Positions 7,875 through 14,225 of a stretch of DNA of 14,225 nt are shown here, piece after piece. The DNA comes from JANXYY01 sp035530875 (GTDB lineage: Bacteria; Actinomycetota; Actinomycetes; Nanopelagicales; Nanopelagicaceae). The stretch lies in the NCBI GenBank assembly GCA_035530875.1, contig DATKUB010000041.1, forward strand, positions 1 through 14,225, given 5' to 3'. Both the position numbers and the translations under genes were made by a program. Below the pieces are notes generated by a model. That model made no database searches. It saw nothing but the letters and a program-made list of their open reading frames with translations, and was not told the DNA's origin. Each line of letters begins with the position of its first letter. Within the stretch, counting starts at the first letter, position 1.

Positions 7875-7959
7875 TGGTGTTCCACCGCATAGGATGTAAT
7901 TCCAGGTCTAGGAACGTGATGTGTTCAATAGATACGAAGGTTTCGCAAAACGATCAGAG

Positions 7960-7982
7960 CAACTCCTAGTTGTACGTCAACT
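7960..7982. repeat. Alternating inverted repeat before the GNAT gene
   Basis: The order is CAACT (7960-7964), AGTTG (7968-7972), CAACT (7978-7982). The middle element is the exact complement of both flanks, so it can pair with either, with loops of 3 or 5 bases. The last copy ends three bases before the likely GNAT start ATG 7986, where a ribosome site would be. It could be an operator or a weak RNA switch; the stems are only five base pairs. Confidence 0.4.
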
Positions 7983-7985
7983 TGG

Positions 7986-8747
7986 ATGCGTATCCGTTAC
8001 GCTCAAGCGATGCAGACAGAGACGGTCACTCGCAATTTTGAAGAGGCTCTCAAAGAAGTATGCCAATACAAGGGGTCGAACAATTATGCAGCGCTCGCTG
8101 GCGATCCATCGACGTTCCGGTTTGGCATCAATTCCCCCGCTGGTTTCTTCGGACTTTGGGATCTAGAGGACGGGCTATGGGGTCTTGGGCTCGGCGTCTA
8201 CCGGCCGTCATTCATCGGCAAGGCCTTATCTCAATCTCCGACAAGACAAATGCGGATGACTATTCCTAGGACTTGGACGGACGTCCAACTCGTAAAACGC
8301 AGCGAGTGGAACTTCTTCGCAATCGAATCGGCAACGGAACCGCAGTCTCCAAACTTGTATCAGGTCGAAGCCCTGGATTCTGATCAAGAGATTACGGCTT
8401 TCATCGATCGATGCGCGCCCGATTCTTCAACACGGCCAGGAGACTCTGAAATCATCTTCTGGCACGGGATTCGCGACAGCGAAGGCGTGTTGCGCTCGAT
8501 CGGCGCCGCAGTCCGTTGGAAAACGGCTGCGACGATGCTGGTTTCGATCGCCACTGATCCGATCGCCCGCGGAAGATCAATGGCGCAGGAGGTTACGGCG
8601 TCGCTAGTCAAGCGCTTATTCGACCTGGGGTCGCCAGTGGTCGGGTTGGGCGTATGGGCGCAGAACACTCCCGCAATTCGGGCCTACGAGAAGGTCGGAT
8701 TCAAGTTGCAGGAGGAGTTCGTCAGCGGGCCGTTGCTTCAGCCTTAG
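7986..8747 (+). CDS. GNAT family N-acetyltransferase
   Basis: A 253-residue protein whose C-terminal half (about 155-245) is a GNAT acetyltransferase domain. The motif A acetyl-CoA loop is seen as VSIATDPIARGRSMAQ (186-201) and the motif B segment as AQNTPAIRAYEKVGF (225-239). The substrate is unknown. The N-terminal half (1-150) has no motif I recognise. It is rich in Trp, Phe and Gly around 50-75 (FFGLWDLEDGLWGLGLGVY) and could be a degenerate GNAT repeat or a substrate-binding part. The first in-frame start is ATG 7986 (the upstream frame is closed by TAG at 7949-7931 region, at 7929). No good Shine-Dalgarno precedes it; ATG 8010 is the alternative. It is the only plus-strand gene between the two minus-strand operons, and its last 26 bases overlap the 3' end of aspS. 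It may be accessory. Confidence 0.85.
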   Translation: MRIRYAQAMQTETVTRNFEEALKEVCQYKGSNNYAALAGDPSTFRFGINSPAGFFGLWDLEDGLWGLGLGVYRPSFIGKALSQSPTRQMRMTIPRTWTDVQLVKRSEWNFFAIESATEPQSPNLYQVEALDSDQEITAFIDRCAPDSSTRPGDSEIIFWHGIRDSEGVLRSIGAAVRWKTAATMLVSIATDPIARGRSMAQEVTASLVKRLFDLGSPVVGLGVWAQNTPAIRAYEKVGFKLQEEFVSGPLLQP

Positions 8748-10470
8748 GCGCATCCACGCCGGTTTCTTTTCGCTGCTGATCAGTGATTGGAGTAGGCGCC
8801 CCGGTAAGTGGATCGTTTCCGCTGGCCGTCTTTGGAAACGCAATGACTTCCCGAATTGACTCCACGCCAGCGATGAGGGCGACCAATCGATCAACGCCAA
8901 TTGCGATCCCGCCATGGGGCGGCGGACCGAAGGTAAAGGCTTCAAGCAAATAGCCGAATTTACTTTCTGCTTGCTCCCGGCTAAGACCGATCAGATCGAA
9001 TACGCGCTGTTGCATCTCGCCTTGATGGATACGGATTGAACCGCCGCCGATTTCGTTTCCGTTAAGAACGATGTCATACGCATATGCGAGAGCGTTCTCC
9101 GGCTGCAAGTGAAAGTTGTCGGCAAATTCGGGCTTTGGACCAGTGAACGGGTGATGCACGGCGGTCCAGCCGCCATCATCGGTTTTTTCGAACATTGGCG
9201 CATCGATCACCCAGAGGAATTCCCAAGCCCCTTCGTCGATCAAGTTGCAGCGTTTGCCGATCTCAAGGCGAGCGGCGCCAAGAATCGCCCGCGAGTCTTC
9301 GGTCTTGCCGGCGGCAAAGAAAATACAGTCTCCTGGCTTTGCCCCAGCGGCGTCGGCCAGCCCGATCTGCTCCTGCTCGGAGAGATTTTTAGCAACCGGG
9401 CCGCCAAGAGTTCCGTCCTCGTTAACCAGCACATAGGCGAGCCCTTTGGCGCCGCGCGATTTAGCCCACTCCTGCCAGGCATCGAGTTGCCGACGCGCTT
9501 GTGAGGCGCCGCCAGGCATGACGACCGCACCTACATACTCTGCTTGAAAAACCCGAAACGTCGTGTTGGCAAAATAGGAAGTCATTTCGACGAGCTCGTT
9601 GCCGAATCTAAGATCGGGCTTGTCGGAGCCGTATCTGTGCATTGCCTCCGCATAAGTCATCCGGCGAAGTGGCAACGGAATTTCATAGCTCGCTACCTCT
9701 CGCCAGATTCTGGCGAGCACAGCTTCACCAAGGGCGAGCACATCGTCCTGGTCAGCAAAACTCATTTCGATGTCTAACTGCGTGAATTCAGGCTGACGGT
9801 CCGCCCGGAAATCCTCGTCACGGAAGCAGCGAGCAATCTGGTAATACCGTTCCATCCCCGCGACCATCAGCAATTGCTTAAATAGTTGAGGCGATTGCGG
9901 CAGCGCGTACCAACTTCCTGGCTTCAAGCGCACGGGCACGAGAAAATCGCGGGCGCCTTCGGGACTGCTTGCCGTCAGATATGGCGTTTCGAATTCGAGG
10001 AATTCGTTCTCCTCCATGACGTGACGCATGAGAGAGGTGATCTTTGATCGCAGTTTGAGCGCCTTGGCTGGGCCTTCGCGCCGAAGATCAAGGTATCGAT
10101 AGCGAAGCCGTATCTCTTCGCCGATTACACCGGCATCTCCGCCGTCGATTGGAAAGGGCAACGGTGCCGCTTCACTGAGAACTTCGACCTCAGTTGCAAT
10201 GATCTCGAGCGCGCCAGTGGCCAACTCGAGATTCTCGTTACCCGTTGGGCGCAGCGATACCTGCCCGACGATTTTGAGGCACCACTCGGCTCGTAGGTCG
10301 TGTGCAATATCAGCTTCGCGAATTACGACCTGAACTATGCCGCTGGAGTCGCGCAGGTCGATAAATGCAACGCCACCATGATCGCGTCTACGTGCAACCC
10401 ATCCAGTGAGAGTTACAACCGCACCTTGGTCGCTGGCACGTAAAGATCCAGCGGCATGTGTTCGAATCAC
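8722..10470 (-). CDS. aspS: Aspartyl-tRNA synthetase, probably non-discriminating (Asp/Asn)
   Basis: A bacterial-type class IIb AspRS of 582 residues, a normal length. It has an N-terminal OB-fold anticodon domain (GWVARRRDHGG, 23-33), SPQLFKQLLM (193-202), motif 2 FRDEDFRADRQPEF (216-229) and motif 3 GIAIGVDRLVAL (about 521-532). The bacterial GAD insertion should lie between, at about 280-420. His31 and Gly77 occupy the two anticodon-domain places that, in published work on Pseudomonas AspRS, favour acceptance of tRNA(Asn) as well as tRNA(Asp). E. coli has Leu and Lys there. I therefore infer a non-discriminating enzyme feeding an Asp-tRNA(Asn) amidotransferase. The start is GTG 10470-10468, overlapping the hisS stop (GTGA). 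The 3' end overlaps the convergent GNAT gene by 26 bases. Third gene of the MBL-hisS-aspS operon. Confidence 0.96.
   Translation of the reverse strand: MIRTHAAGSLRASDQGAVVTLTGWVARRRDHGGVAFIDLRDSSGIVQVVIREADIAHDLRAEWCLKIVGQVSLRPTGNENLELATGALEIIATEVEVLSEAAPLPFPIDGGDAGVIGEEIRLRYRYLDLRREGPAKALKLRSKITSLMRHVMEENEFLEFETPYLTASSPEGARDFLVPVRLKPGSWYALPQSPQLFKQLLMVAGMERYYQIARCFRDEDFRADRQPEFTQLDIEMSFADQDDVLALGEAVLARIWREVASYEIPLPLRRMTYAEAMHRYGSDKPDLRFGNELVEMTSYFANTTFRVFQAEYVGAVVMPGGASQARRQLDAWQEWAKSRGAKGLAYVLVNEDGTLGGPVAKNLSEQEQIGLADAAGAKPGDCIFFAAGKTEDSRAILGAARLEIGKRCNLIDEGAWEFLWVIDAPMFEKTDDGGWTAVHHPFTGPKPEFADNFHLQPENALAYAYDIVLNGNEIGGGSIRIHQGEMQQRVFDLIGLSREQAESKFGYLLEAFTFGPPPHGGIAIGVDRLVALIAGVESIREVIAFPKTASGNDPLTGAPTPITDQQRKETGVDAPKAEATAR
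8742..8768 (+). terminator. Weak candidate terminator of the GNAT gene
   Basis: Right at the GNAT stop, GGCG (8747-8750) and CGCC (8757-8760) can form a short stem with a six-base loop, extended by CC/GG across a bulge (8742-8743 with 8761-8762). It is followed by TTTCTTTT. The stem is short and the sequence also codes for the AspRS tail, so this may be chance. Confidence 0.22.
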
Positions 10471-11729
10471 AGAAGCCTCGCCTTAATAGTCGGTAACAGT
10501 GCCTCAAGGGTAATAGTTTCTTGACTGCCGCTTGCCATGTCCTTTAGTTCAGCAGTGCCGTTGGCAAGATCCCGCTCGCCTATTACAACTGAGAAACGCG
10601 CACCACTTCTGTCGGCAGCCTTCATCGCACCTTTTAGGGAGCGATCACCATAAGCGATATCGACGGCCACGCCATTCGTGCGAAATTCCCCAGCCAATCG
10701 GACTGCCTGACTCTTTGCTTGCTCACCAATCGGAACAATGAACAGGGCCAACGGGTTTCTTGGAGCCAATTTGATGCCTTCAGCCTCCACAGCCAGGAGG
10801 GTTCGATCCACGCCAAGCCCAAAGCCGATCCCGGTTAGGTCTTGTCCACCGAGCCGGGACATCAATCCGTCGTATCTGCCGCCACCGCCGATCGCTGATT
10901 GAGCGCCGAGCCGGGCGTGTGAAAATTCGAAGGTTGTTCTCGTGTAGTAGTCGAGACCGCGCACCAAGCGGGGTGTGAGAATGTAGGCAATCCCAAGAAG
11001 ATCTAGGTAAGACCGGACCGCGTCAAAATGTTCACTACAAGCCGTGCAGAGATGATCAATCATTAAGGGAGCGCCCGCCATCTGATCAATCACCGATTGA
11101 CGCTTATCGTCCAAAACACGCAGCGGGTTTATCAATGCCCGCGCCTGGGTCTCAGGATCCAAGTCGAGTCCGCGGAGGAACTCTTGAAGCAGTTCTCGAT
11201 ACGCGGGCCGACAATTCGAATCGCCGAGCGAGGTCAGTTCGAGGCGGTAGTCACTTAATCCAAGGGAACGAAATCCATCGTTTGCAATCGCAATCACTTC
11301 AGCATCGAGAGCTGGGTCTTCGCTTCCAATTGCCTCGATTCCGACGGAGAAAAATTGGCGATATCGCCCGCGCTGCGGGCGTTCGGCGCGGAAGAATGGG
11401 CCGGCGTACCAGAGTTTGACCGGAAGTTGTCCTCTGTCCAATGAGTGCTCGATAGTTGCGCGAAGGGCGCCGGCGGTGCCTTCTGGGCGGAGCGAAATTG
11501 ATCTGCCGCCCCGGTCGTCGAAGGTGTACATCTCTTTCGAGACGACATCGGTGGACTGTCCAACCCCTCTTACAAAAAGAGCCGTATCTTCGAAAACCGG
11601 GAGTTCAACGTATTCGTATCCGGAATTTCGAGCGGGCATACAGAGAGCCTCGCGAACACTCAGGAAAGCATCAGAATTCGGCGGAACGTACTCGGCCACA
11701 CCCTTGGGTGCCTGAAGTTGCGAACTCAT
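10467..11729 (-). CDS. hisS: Histidyl-tRNA synthetase
   Basis: A class II synthetase that charges tRNA(His); 420 residues, normal for bacteria. Visible are APKGVAEYVPP (7-17), LRPEGTAG (80-87), motif 2 FRAERPQRGRYRQF (113-126), the HisA motif LVRGLDYYTRTTFEF (255-269), which carries the catalytic Arg257, the HisB glycine loop GGGGRYDGL (281-289) and motif 3 GFGLGVDR (302-309). The C-terminal anticodon domain runs from about 325 (ALFIVPIG) to the end. The start is ATG 11729, overlapping the stop of the upstream MBL gene (ATGA); the end overlaps aspS by 4 bases. Such overlaps imply coupled translation of two synthetases. HisRS paralogues such as HisZ lack the HisA arginine region, so this is the true synthetase. 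Confidence 0.97.
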   Translation of the reverse strand: MSSQLQAPKGVAEYVPPNSDAFLSVREALCMPARNSGYEYVELPVFEDTALFVRGVGQSTDVVSKEMYTFDDRGGRSISLRPEGTAGALRATIEHSLDRGQLPVKLWYAGPFFRAERPQRGRYRQFFSVGIEAIGSEDPALDAEVIAIANDGFRSLGLSDYRLELTSLGDSNCRPAYRELLQEFLRGLDLDPETQARALINPLRVLDDKRQSVIDQMAGAPLMIDHLCTACSEHFDAVRSYLDLLGIAYILTPRLVRGLDYYTRTTFEFSHARLGAQSAIGGGGRYDGLMSRLGGQDLTGIGFGLGVDRTLLAVEAEGIKLAPRNPLALFIVPIGEQAKSQAVRLAGEFRTNGVAVDIAYGDRSLKGAMKAADRSGARFSVVIGERDLANGTAELKDMASGSQETITLEALLPTIKARLL

Positions 11730-12424
11730 TGGCTAAAACTATCGTCAGCGCCGTCGCCCATGGCGGTCAAATAGGGATTCGTGTCCCGTTCGGCTCCGAT
11801 TGTTGTCCGGGGTCCATGACCTGGCAGGACCAGATAGTCATCGGACAGCGTAAGAACTTTCTTGCGAAGACTCGTTCGCATGGCGCTCGCGGAACCGGTT
11901 GGGAGATCGGTCCGGCCAATTGCTCCGGCGAAGAGGACATCGCCAGTTAGTACCGTTGGCGATGATCCTGGAACCCGAATCATGATCGAACCCGCTGTGT
12001 GCCCAGGAGCATGGTCGATTTTCAGGTCTAGCCCAGCCAACGAGAGTTCGAGTCCATCTACCAGTTCGACTACTTGATCGGGTTCGCTAAAGGACAGACC
12101 GGCAAACATTTCCAAGAGCGGACTGTCGACCGAAAATGCTCGCTCGGGATGAGCCAGTAGCTCACGATCGGCTGAATGAATGTAAGCGGGGATGCCCCTG
12201 GCCCCGCAGATCGGCCCGATCGAGAACGTGTGATCCAAATGTCCATGTGTGGCAATTACCGCGACGGGCTTTAGCCGATGACGAGTTAGAACCTGATCTA
12301 GAAGAAGCCTGCCATCTGGATTGGCGATTCCAGGGTCAATTACAATGCATTCCTCACCGGCTGCAGGGGCAATAACCCAGCAATTCGTGGCGAACATCTC
12401 AGCTGGAAATCCATCGATGAGCAT
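11726..12424 (-). CDS. MBL-fold metallo-hydrolase (glyoxalase II-like)
   Basis: A 232-residue metallo-beta-lactamase-fold hydrolase, by length and motifs in the glyoxalase II-like group. Metal ligands are in THGHLDH (59-65: His60, His62, Asp64, His65), HAPGHTAGS (138-146, His142), LTGDVLFAG (159-167, Asp162) and LPGHG (200-204, His203), a complete two-metal set. The family hydrolyses thioesters such as S-lactoylglutathione or mycothiol conjugates; the true substrate cannot be read here. The protein has no signal peptide, so it is probably cytoplasmic. The start ATG 12424 has no strong Shine-Dalgarno. First gene of the operon with hisS and aspS, a common actinobacterial arrangement whose functional reason is unknown. 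The intergenic region upstream is shared with the divergent cyclophilin gene. Confidence 0.9.
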   Translation of the reverse strand: MLIDGFPAEMFATNCWVIAPAAGEECIVIDPGIANPDGRLLLDQVLTRHRLKPVAVIATHGHLDHTFSIGPICGARGIPAYIHSADRELLAHPERAFSVDSPLLEMFAGLSFSEPDQVVELVDGLELSLAGLDLKIDHAPGHTAGSIMIRVPGSSPTVLTGDVLFAGAIGRTDLPTGSASAMRTSLRKKVLTLSDDYLVLPGHGPRTTIGAERDTNPYLTAMGDGADDSFSQ

Positions 12425-12546
12425 CGCACTAGGTTACTTCGCCTAGACTTCTGCGACGAACGGCCAATTTTTTGGCTCTCGGTCGCCCAAAGCAAAGAGA
12501 ACTAAATATCAGAAAGATCCGAATTCTGAGGAAAAAGGAGTCAAGG
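12425..12546. promoter_or_regulatory. Divergent intergenic region, MBL operon / cyclophilin
   Basis: These 122 bases separate two divergently transcribed gene groups and must contain promoters for both. An inverted repeat GCCAA-TTTT-TTGGC (12463-12476) lies about 39 bases from the MBL start. An AT-rich ACTAAATATC (12501-12510) could include a plus-strand -10 element, but I see no matching -35 at normal spacing. Other assignments would be guesses. Confidence 0.35.
12535..12540 (+). promoter_or_regulatory. Shine-Dalgarno that sets the cyclophilin start
   Basis: AAGGAG with six bases before GTG 12547. It favours that GTG over the longer in-frame TTG at 12472, which would add 25 basic residues and would put the intergenic inverted repeat at the very start codon. 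Confidence 0.75.
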
Positions 12547-13398
12547 GTGTCATCACAACCGCCAGTGCAGCGCAAAGGTGGCAGTACCAGAAGGCCAAAA
12601 GGGCCGCGGGTTGAAGCCGCTGCCGTGCAGAAACCCACTTTTAGCCGCGGTACCGTGGGGGTTCTCATCGCCCTAGTTGCGATAGCTGCTTTTTCGATCA
12701 GCATCGGTCTTGGCGCGTTCTCCTCGAAGCCAATACCACTGGCAACTGCCACGCCCACTGCGACTCCAAGCGCTACAACTCCGGGTGCTAGCCCCAGCGC
12801 CACAACTAGTACAACCGCGAGCCCGGCGACGTCCTCGTCTCCAATGGCCCCGGTTCAATGTTCGTACACGAAGGAAGTCACGGCGCAGAGCAAATTTATT
12901 GGCCTCCCGGATCTCACTGCAACTCCAGGCACGAAGACGGCGACTCTTACAACAAGCGCCGGCAAGATCGTTTTCGAGCTCTCGTCAAAAACGCCATGTA
13001 CTGACAATTCATTTGAGTTCCTAGCCGCTCACAATTTCTTTAATTCGACGCCCTGCCACCGCCTTTTAAATGCCCCGGGTTACTCCGCGCTGCAGTGTGG
13101 AGATCCGTCAGGCACTGGAACTGGCGGACCTGGGTACAAATTCGCCGACGAAAACCTAAGCGGTGCAACATATCTAAAAGGCACCGTGGCGATGGCAAAT
13201 GCGGGACCCGGGACCAATGGCAGCCAGTTTTTCTTCGTCTTTAACGACTCCAAATTCGCCCCGAATTACACTCCATTTGGCATTGTGACGTCCGGATTGG
13301 ATGTTTTGGATGCCATCGCAGCGGCCGGAACAAGCAACGGATCAACTGATGGAGCGCCGGCAACGCCCGTTACGATATATAGACTGACTGTGAAATAA
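12547..13398 (+). CDS. Membrane-anchored cyclophilin-type peptidyl-prolyl isomerase
   Basis: A 283-residue protein from GTG 12547. A basic, Pro/Gly-rich cytoplasmic tail (1-34) is followed by one membrane segment at about 35-57. A Thr/Ser/Ala/Pro linker follows at 60-101, and then a cyclophilin domain (about 128-283) that should face outside the membrane. Cyclophilin motifs are TPCHRLL (168-174, with the catalytic-type Arg172), QCGDPSGTGTGGPGY (183-197) and GTVAMANAGPGTNGSQFFF (212-230). The canonical QGGD is QCGD here, and FHR is CHR. Cys170 and Cys184, with Cys105 and Cys151, could form disulfides, fitting an exported folding catalyst. I recall this Cys-containing form from other actinobacteria. 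Isomerases of this type speed prolyl bond rotation in envelope proteins. The DUF349 gene follows after 51 bases on the same strand. Confidence 0.9.
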   Translation: MSSQPPVQRKGGSTRRPKGPRVEAAAVQKPTFSRGTVGVLIALVAIAAFSISIGLGAFSSKPIPLATATPTATPSATTPGASPSATTSTTASPATSSSPMAPVQCSYTKEVTAQSKFIGLPDLTATPGTKTATLTTSAGKIVFELSSKTPCTDNSFEFLAAHNFFNSTPCHRLLNAPGYSALQCGDPSGTGTGGPGYKFADENLSGATYLKGTVAMANAGPGTNGSQFFFVFNDSKFAPNYTPFGIVTSGLDVLDAIAAAGTSNGSTDGAPATPVTIYRLTVK

Positions 13399-13449
13399 CC
13401 CACCGAAGCGCAACCCCAAAGCCATCCGGCGCAACAGAAGGACAAGAGA

Positions 13450-14225
13450 ATGAATGAGATTGAGCCGACACCGACCGCCCCCATCTCGGCTGCAGCAGCC
13501 TTAGTCGGCGATCCGGCTCAGTGGGGTTATGTTGCCGACGACGGCACGGTCTTCGTGCGTAGACCAGATGGCGACCGCGCGGTTGGGTCATACCCGGGTA
13601 AGAGCGCAGAAGAGGCTCTGTCGTATTTCGTCCGTAAATTCGAAACTCTAGCCGCAGAAGTTGCCCTCACCTCGGCTCGGCTTCGAAGTGGTGCGATGAC
13701 TGCCGAAGATGGCGCTGCATCTATCAAACGCCTGCGCGAACAGGTGGAGAACATCAATGCTGTTGGCGATTTGGCGGCGCTTCGCGTCGCAGTGGACAAC
13801 ATTGCGCCGATCGCTGAGGAACGTCGCGCCGAGGAAGCGGTGAAGAAAGCAGCTGCTGCCGCAGCCAAGGCGGCGGCTCGCGATGCTTCAAAAATCCTTA
13901 AGGAAGCCCTCGTAGTCGAAGCAGAAGAGGCGGCAGCTAAGGATGCTTGGAAGGCCTCCGGAGATCGCCTCAAGGAAATCCTCGAGGAATGGAAGAAGGC
14001 TCCCCGCCTAGATCGCAAGACCGACGAAGCCCTCTGGAAGCGCTTCTCTGCCGCTAGAAACGGTTTTGATAAGCGTCGCAGAACTCACTTCGCCTCGCTG
14101 GACGCGGCACGTTCCCAGGTGGCAGCGGTCAAAGAAACACTAGTCAAGGAAGCTGAAACGCTCGCGACGTCTACAAATTGGGTCTCCACCGCCCGCCGCT
14201 TCAAAGAGTTGATGGATTCTTGGAA
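13450..14225 (+). CDS. DUF349 domain protein, 3' end missing (right edge)
   Basis: I read 258 open codons from ATG 13450 to the window edge. AGAAGG (13436-13441) lies eight bases upstream. Residues 20-65 hold a short beta-rich part (WGYVADDGTVFVRRPDG, 25-41). A long, charged, Ala-rich coiled-coil region follows (about 66-165, including VKKAAAAAAKAAARDASK, 131-148). The first DUF349-type repeat is at about 165-212 (WKKAPRLDRKTDEALWKRF, 181-199), and a second begins at about 235 and is cut. The DUF349 family consists of such helical repeats with conserved Trp/Arg/Lys residues. Its biochemical role is unclear; helical, possibly nucleic-acid-linked roles have been suggested. It sits 51 bases after the cyclophilin gene, likely in one transcription unit. 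A 163-codon open frame on the other strand here is only a shadow. Confidence 0.9.
   Translation, partial: MNEIEPTPTAPISAAAALVGDPAQWGYVADDGTVFVRRPDGDRAVGSYPGKSAEEALSYFVRKFETLAAEVALTSARLRSGAMTAEDGAASIKRLREQVENINAVGDLAALRVAVDNIAPIAEERRAEEAVKKAAAAAAKAAARDASKILKEALVVEAEEAAAKDAWKASGDRLKEILEEWKKAPRLDRKTDEALWKRFSAARNGFDKRRRTHFASLDAARSQVAAVKETLVKEAETLATSTNWVSTARRFKELMDSW

Larger units (their letters stand above)
7750..7985. other. Divergent intergenic region, 236 bases
   Basis: It separates the left minus-strand operon from the plus-strand GNAT gene, so it must hold promoters for both directions. It contains the candidate minus-strand promoter (7776-7804), three phased C-rich repeats (7845-7874), a small hairpin-type sequence GGTG-TTC-ACC (7876-7886) and the alternating CAACT/AGTTG repeat next to the GNAT start (7960-7982). 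I found no convincing -35/-10 pair for the plus strand and no RNA gene. Confidence 0.6.

Noticed and set aside
7876..7886. GGTG-TTC-CACC hairpin-like sequence in the intergenic region
   Set aside because: A four-base stem is too short to call as an operator or terminator and no T-tract follows.
11456..11950. A 164-codon plus-strand open frame across the hisS/MBL junction
   Set aside because: It lies wholly antisense to hisS and the MBL gene, both of which have full catalytic motif sets.
12472..12546. A TTG-initiated 25-residue N-terminal extension of the cyclophilin
   Set aside because: A strong Shine-Dalgarno at 12535-12540 supports GTG 12547, and the extension would cover the divergent promoter region.
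12745..12845. Low-complexity repeats in the cyclophilin gene
   Set aside because: They encode an ordinary Thr/Ser/Ala/Pro linker between the membrane segment and the folded domain.
13527..14018. A 163-codon minus-strand open frame, Ala/Ser/Arg-rich
   Set aside because: It is the complement of the Ala- and Lys-rich coiled coil of the DUF349 gene, which has a ribosome site and recognised repeats.
1..14225. CRISPR arrays, insertion sequences, tRNA or rRNA genes, toxin-antitoxin pairs, phage genes
   Set aside because: I saw no regularly spaced long repeats, transposase motifs, terminal inverted repeats or structured RNA genes. Nearly all sequence is accounted for by housekeeping genes.

Overview
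The window looks like a core-genome segment of an actinomycete-type bacterium (Actinomycetota). I infer this from gene order and protein style, not from a search. The chain rarA, DUF948 protein, small membrane protein, alaS, ruvX, mltG, aroE and the chain MBL hydrolase, hisS, aspS next to an exported cyclophilin and a DUF349 protein are both familiar from that phylum. Base composition looks moderate (a little over half G+C by eye), lower than Streptomyces or Mycobacterium. A small-genome aquatic lineage would fit, but I cannot name a genus.

Layout. Positions 1-7749 are one minus-strand block. In transcription order it holds a membrane-anchored protein of unknown function (7749-6784), rarA, a DUF948 protein, a small membrane protein, alaS, ruvX, mltG and aroE, which runs off the left edge. 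Genes are 2-27 bases apart or overlap, so this is probably one operon. A 236-base non-coding region (7750-7985) separates it from a plus-strand GNAT acetyltransferase gene (7986-8747). This region carries a candidate promoter, a phased C-rich direct repeat and an alternating inverted repeat. The GNAT gene ends inside the 3' end of aspS, which comes from the right. aspS, hisS and an MBL-fold hydrolase form a second minus-strand operon (12424-8722) whose genes are joined by 4-base start/stop overlaps. A 122-base divergent intergenic region follows. On the plus strand it leads to a secreted or membrane-anchored cyclophilin (12547-13398) and a DUF349 coiled-coil protein, cut by the right edge.

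Functions. Most genes are housekeeping: three aminoacyl-tRNA synthetases (Ala, Asp, His), replication-fork rescue (RarA), pre-16S rRNA processing (RuvX/YqgF), glycan-strand cleavage (MltG), the shikimate pathway (AroE), thiol-ester or glyoxalase-type hydrolysis (MBL) and extracytoplasmic protein folding (cyclophilin). AspRS carries residues typical of the non-discriminating type, which predicts a transamidation route to Asn-tRNA(Asn) in this organism.

I found no mobile element, CRISPR array, tRNA, rRNA or convincing new multi-gene system. The least explained parts are the 321-residue membrane-anchored protein, the GNAT gene with an uncharacterised N-terminal half, and the regulatory-looking intergenic region between them.
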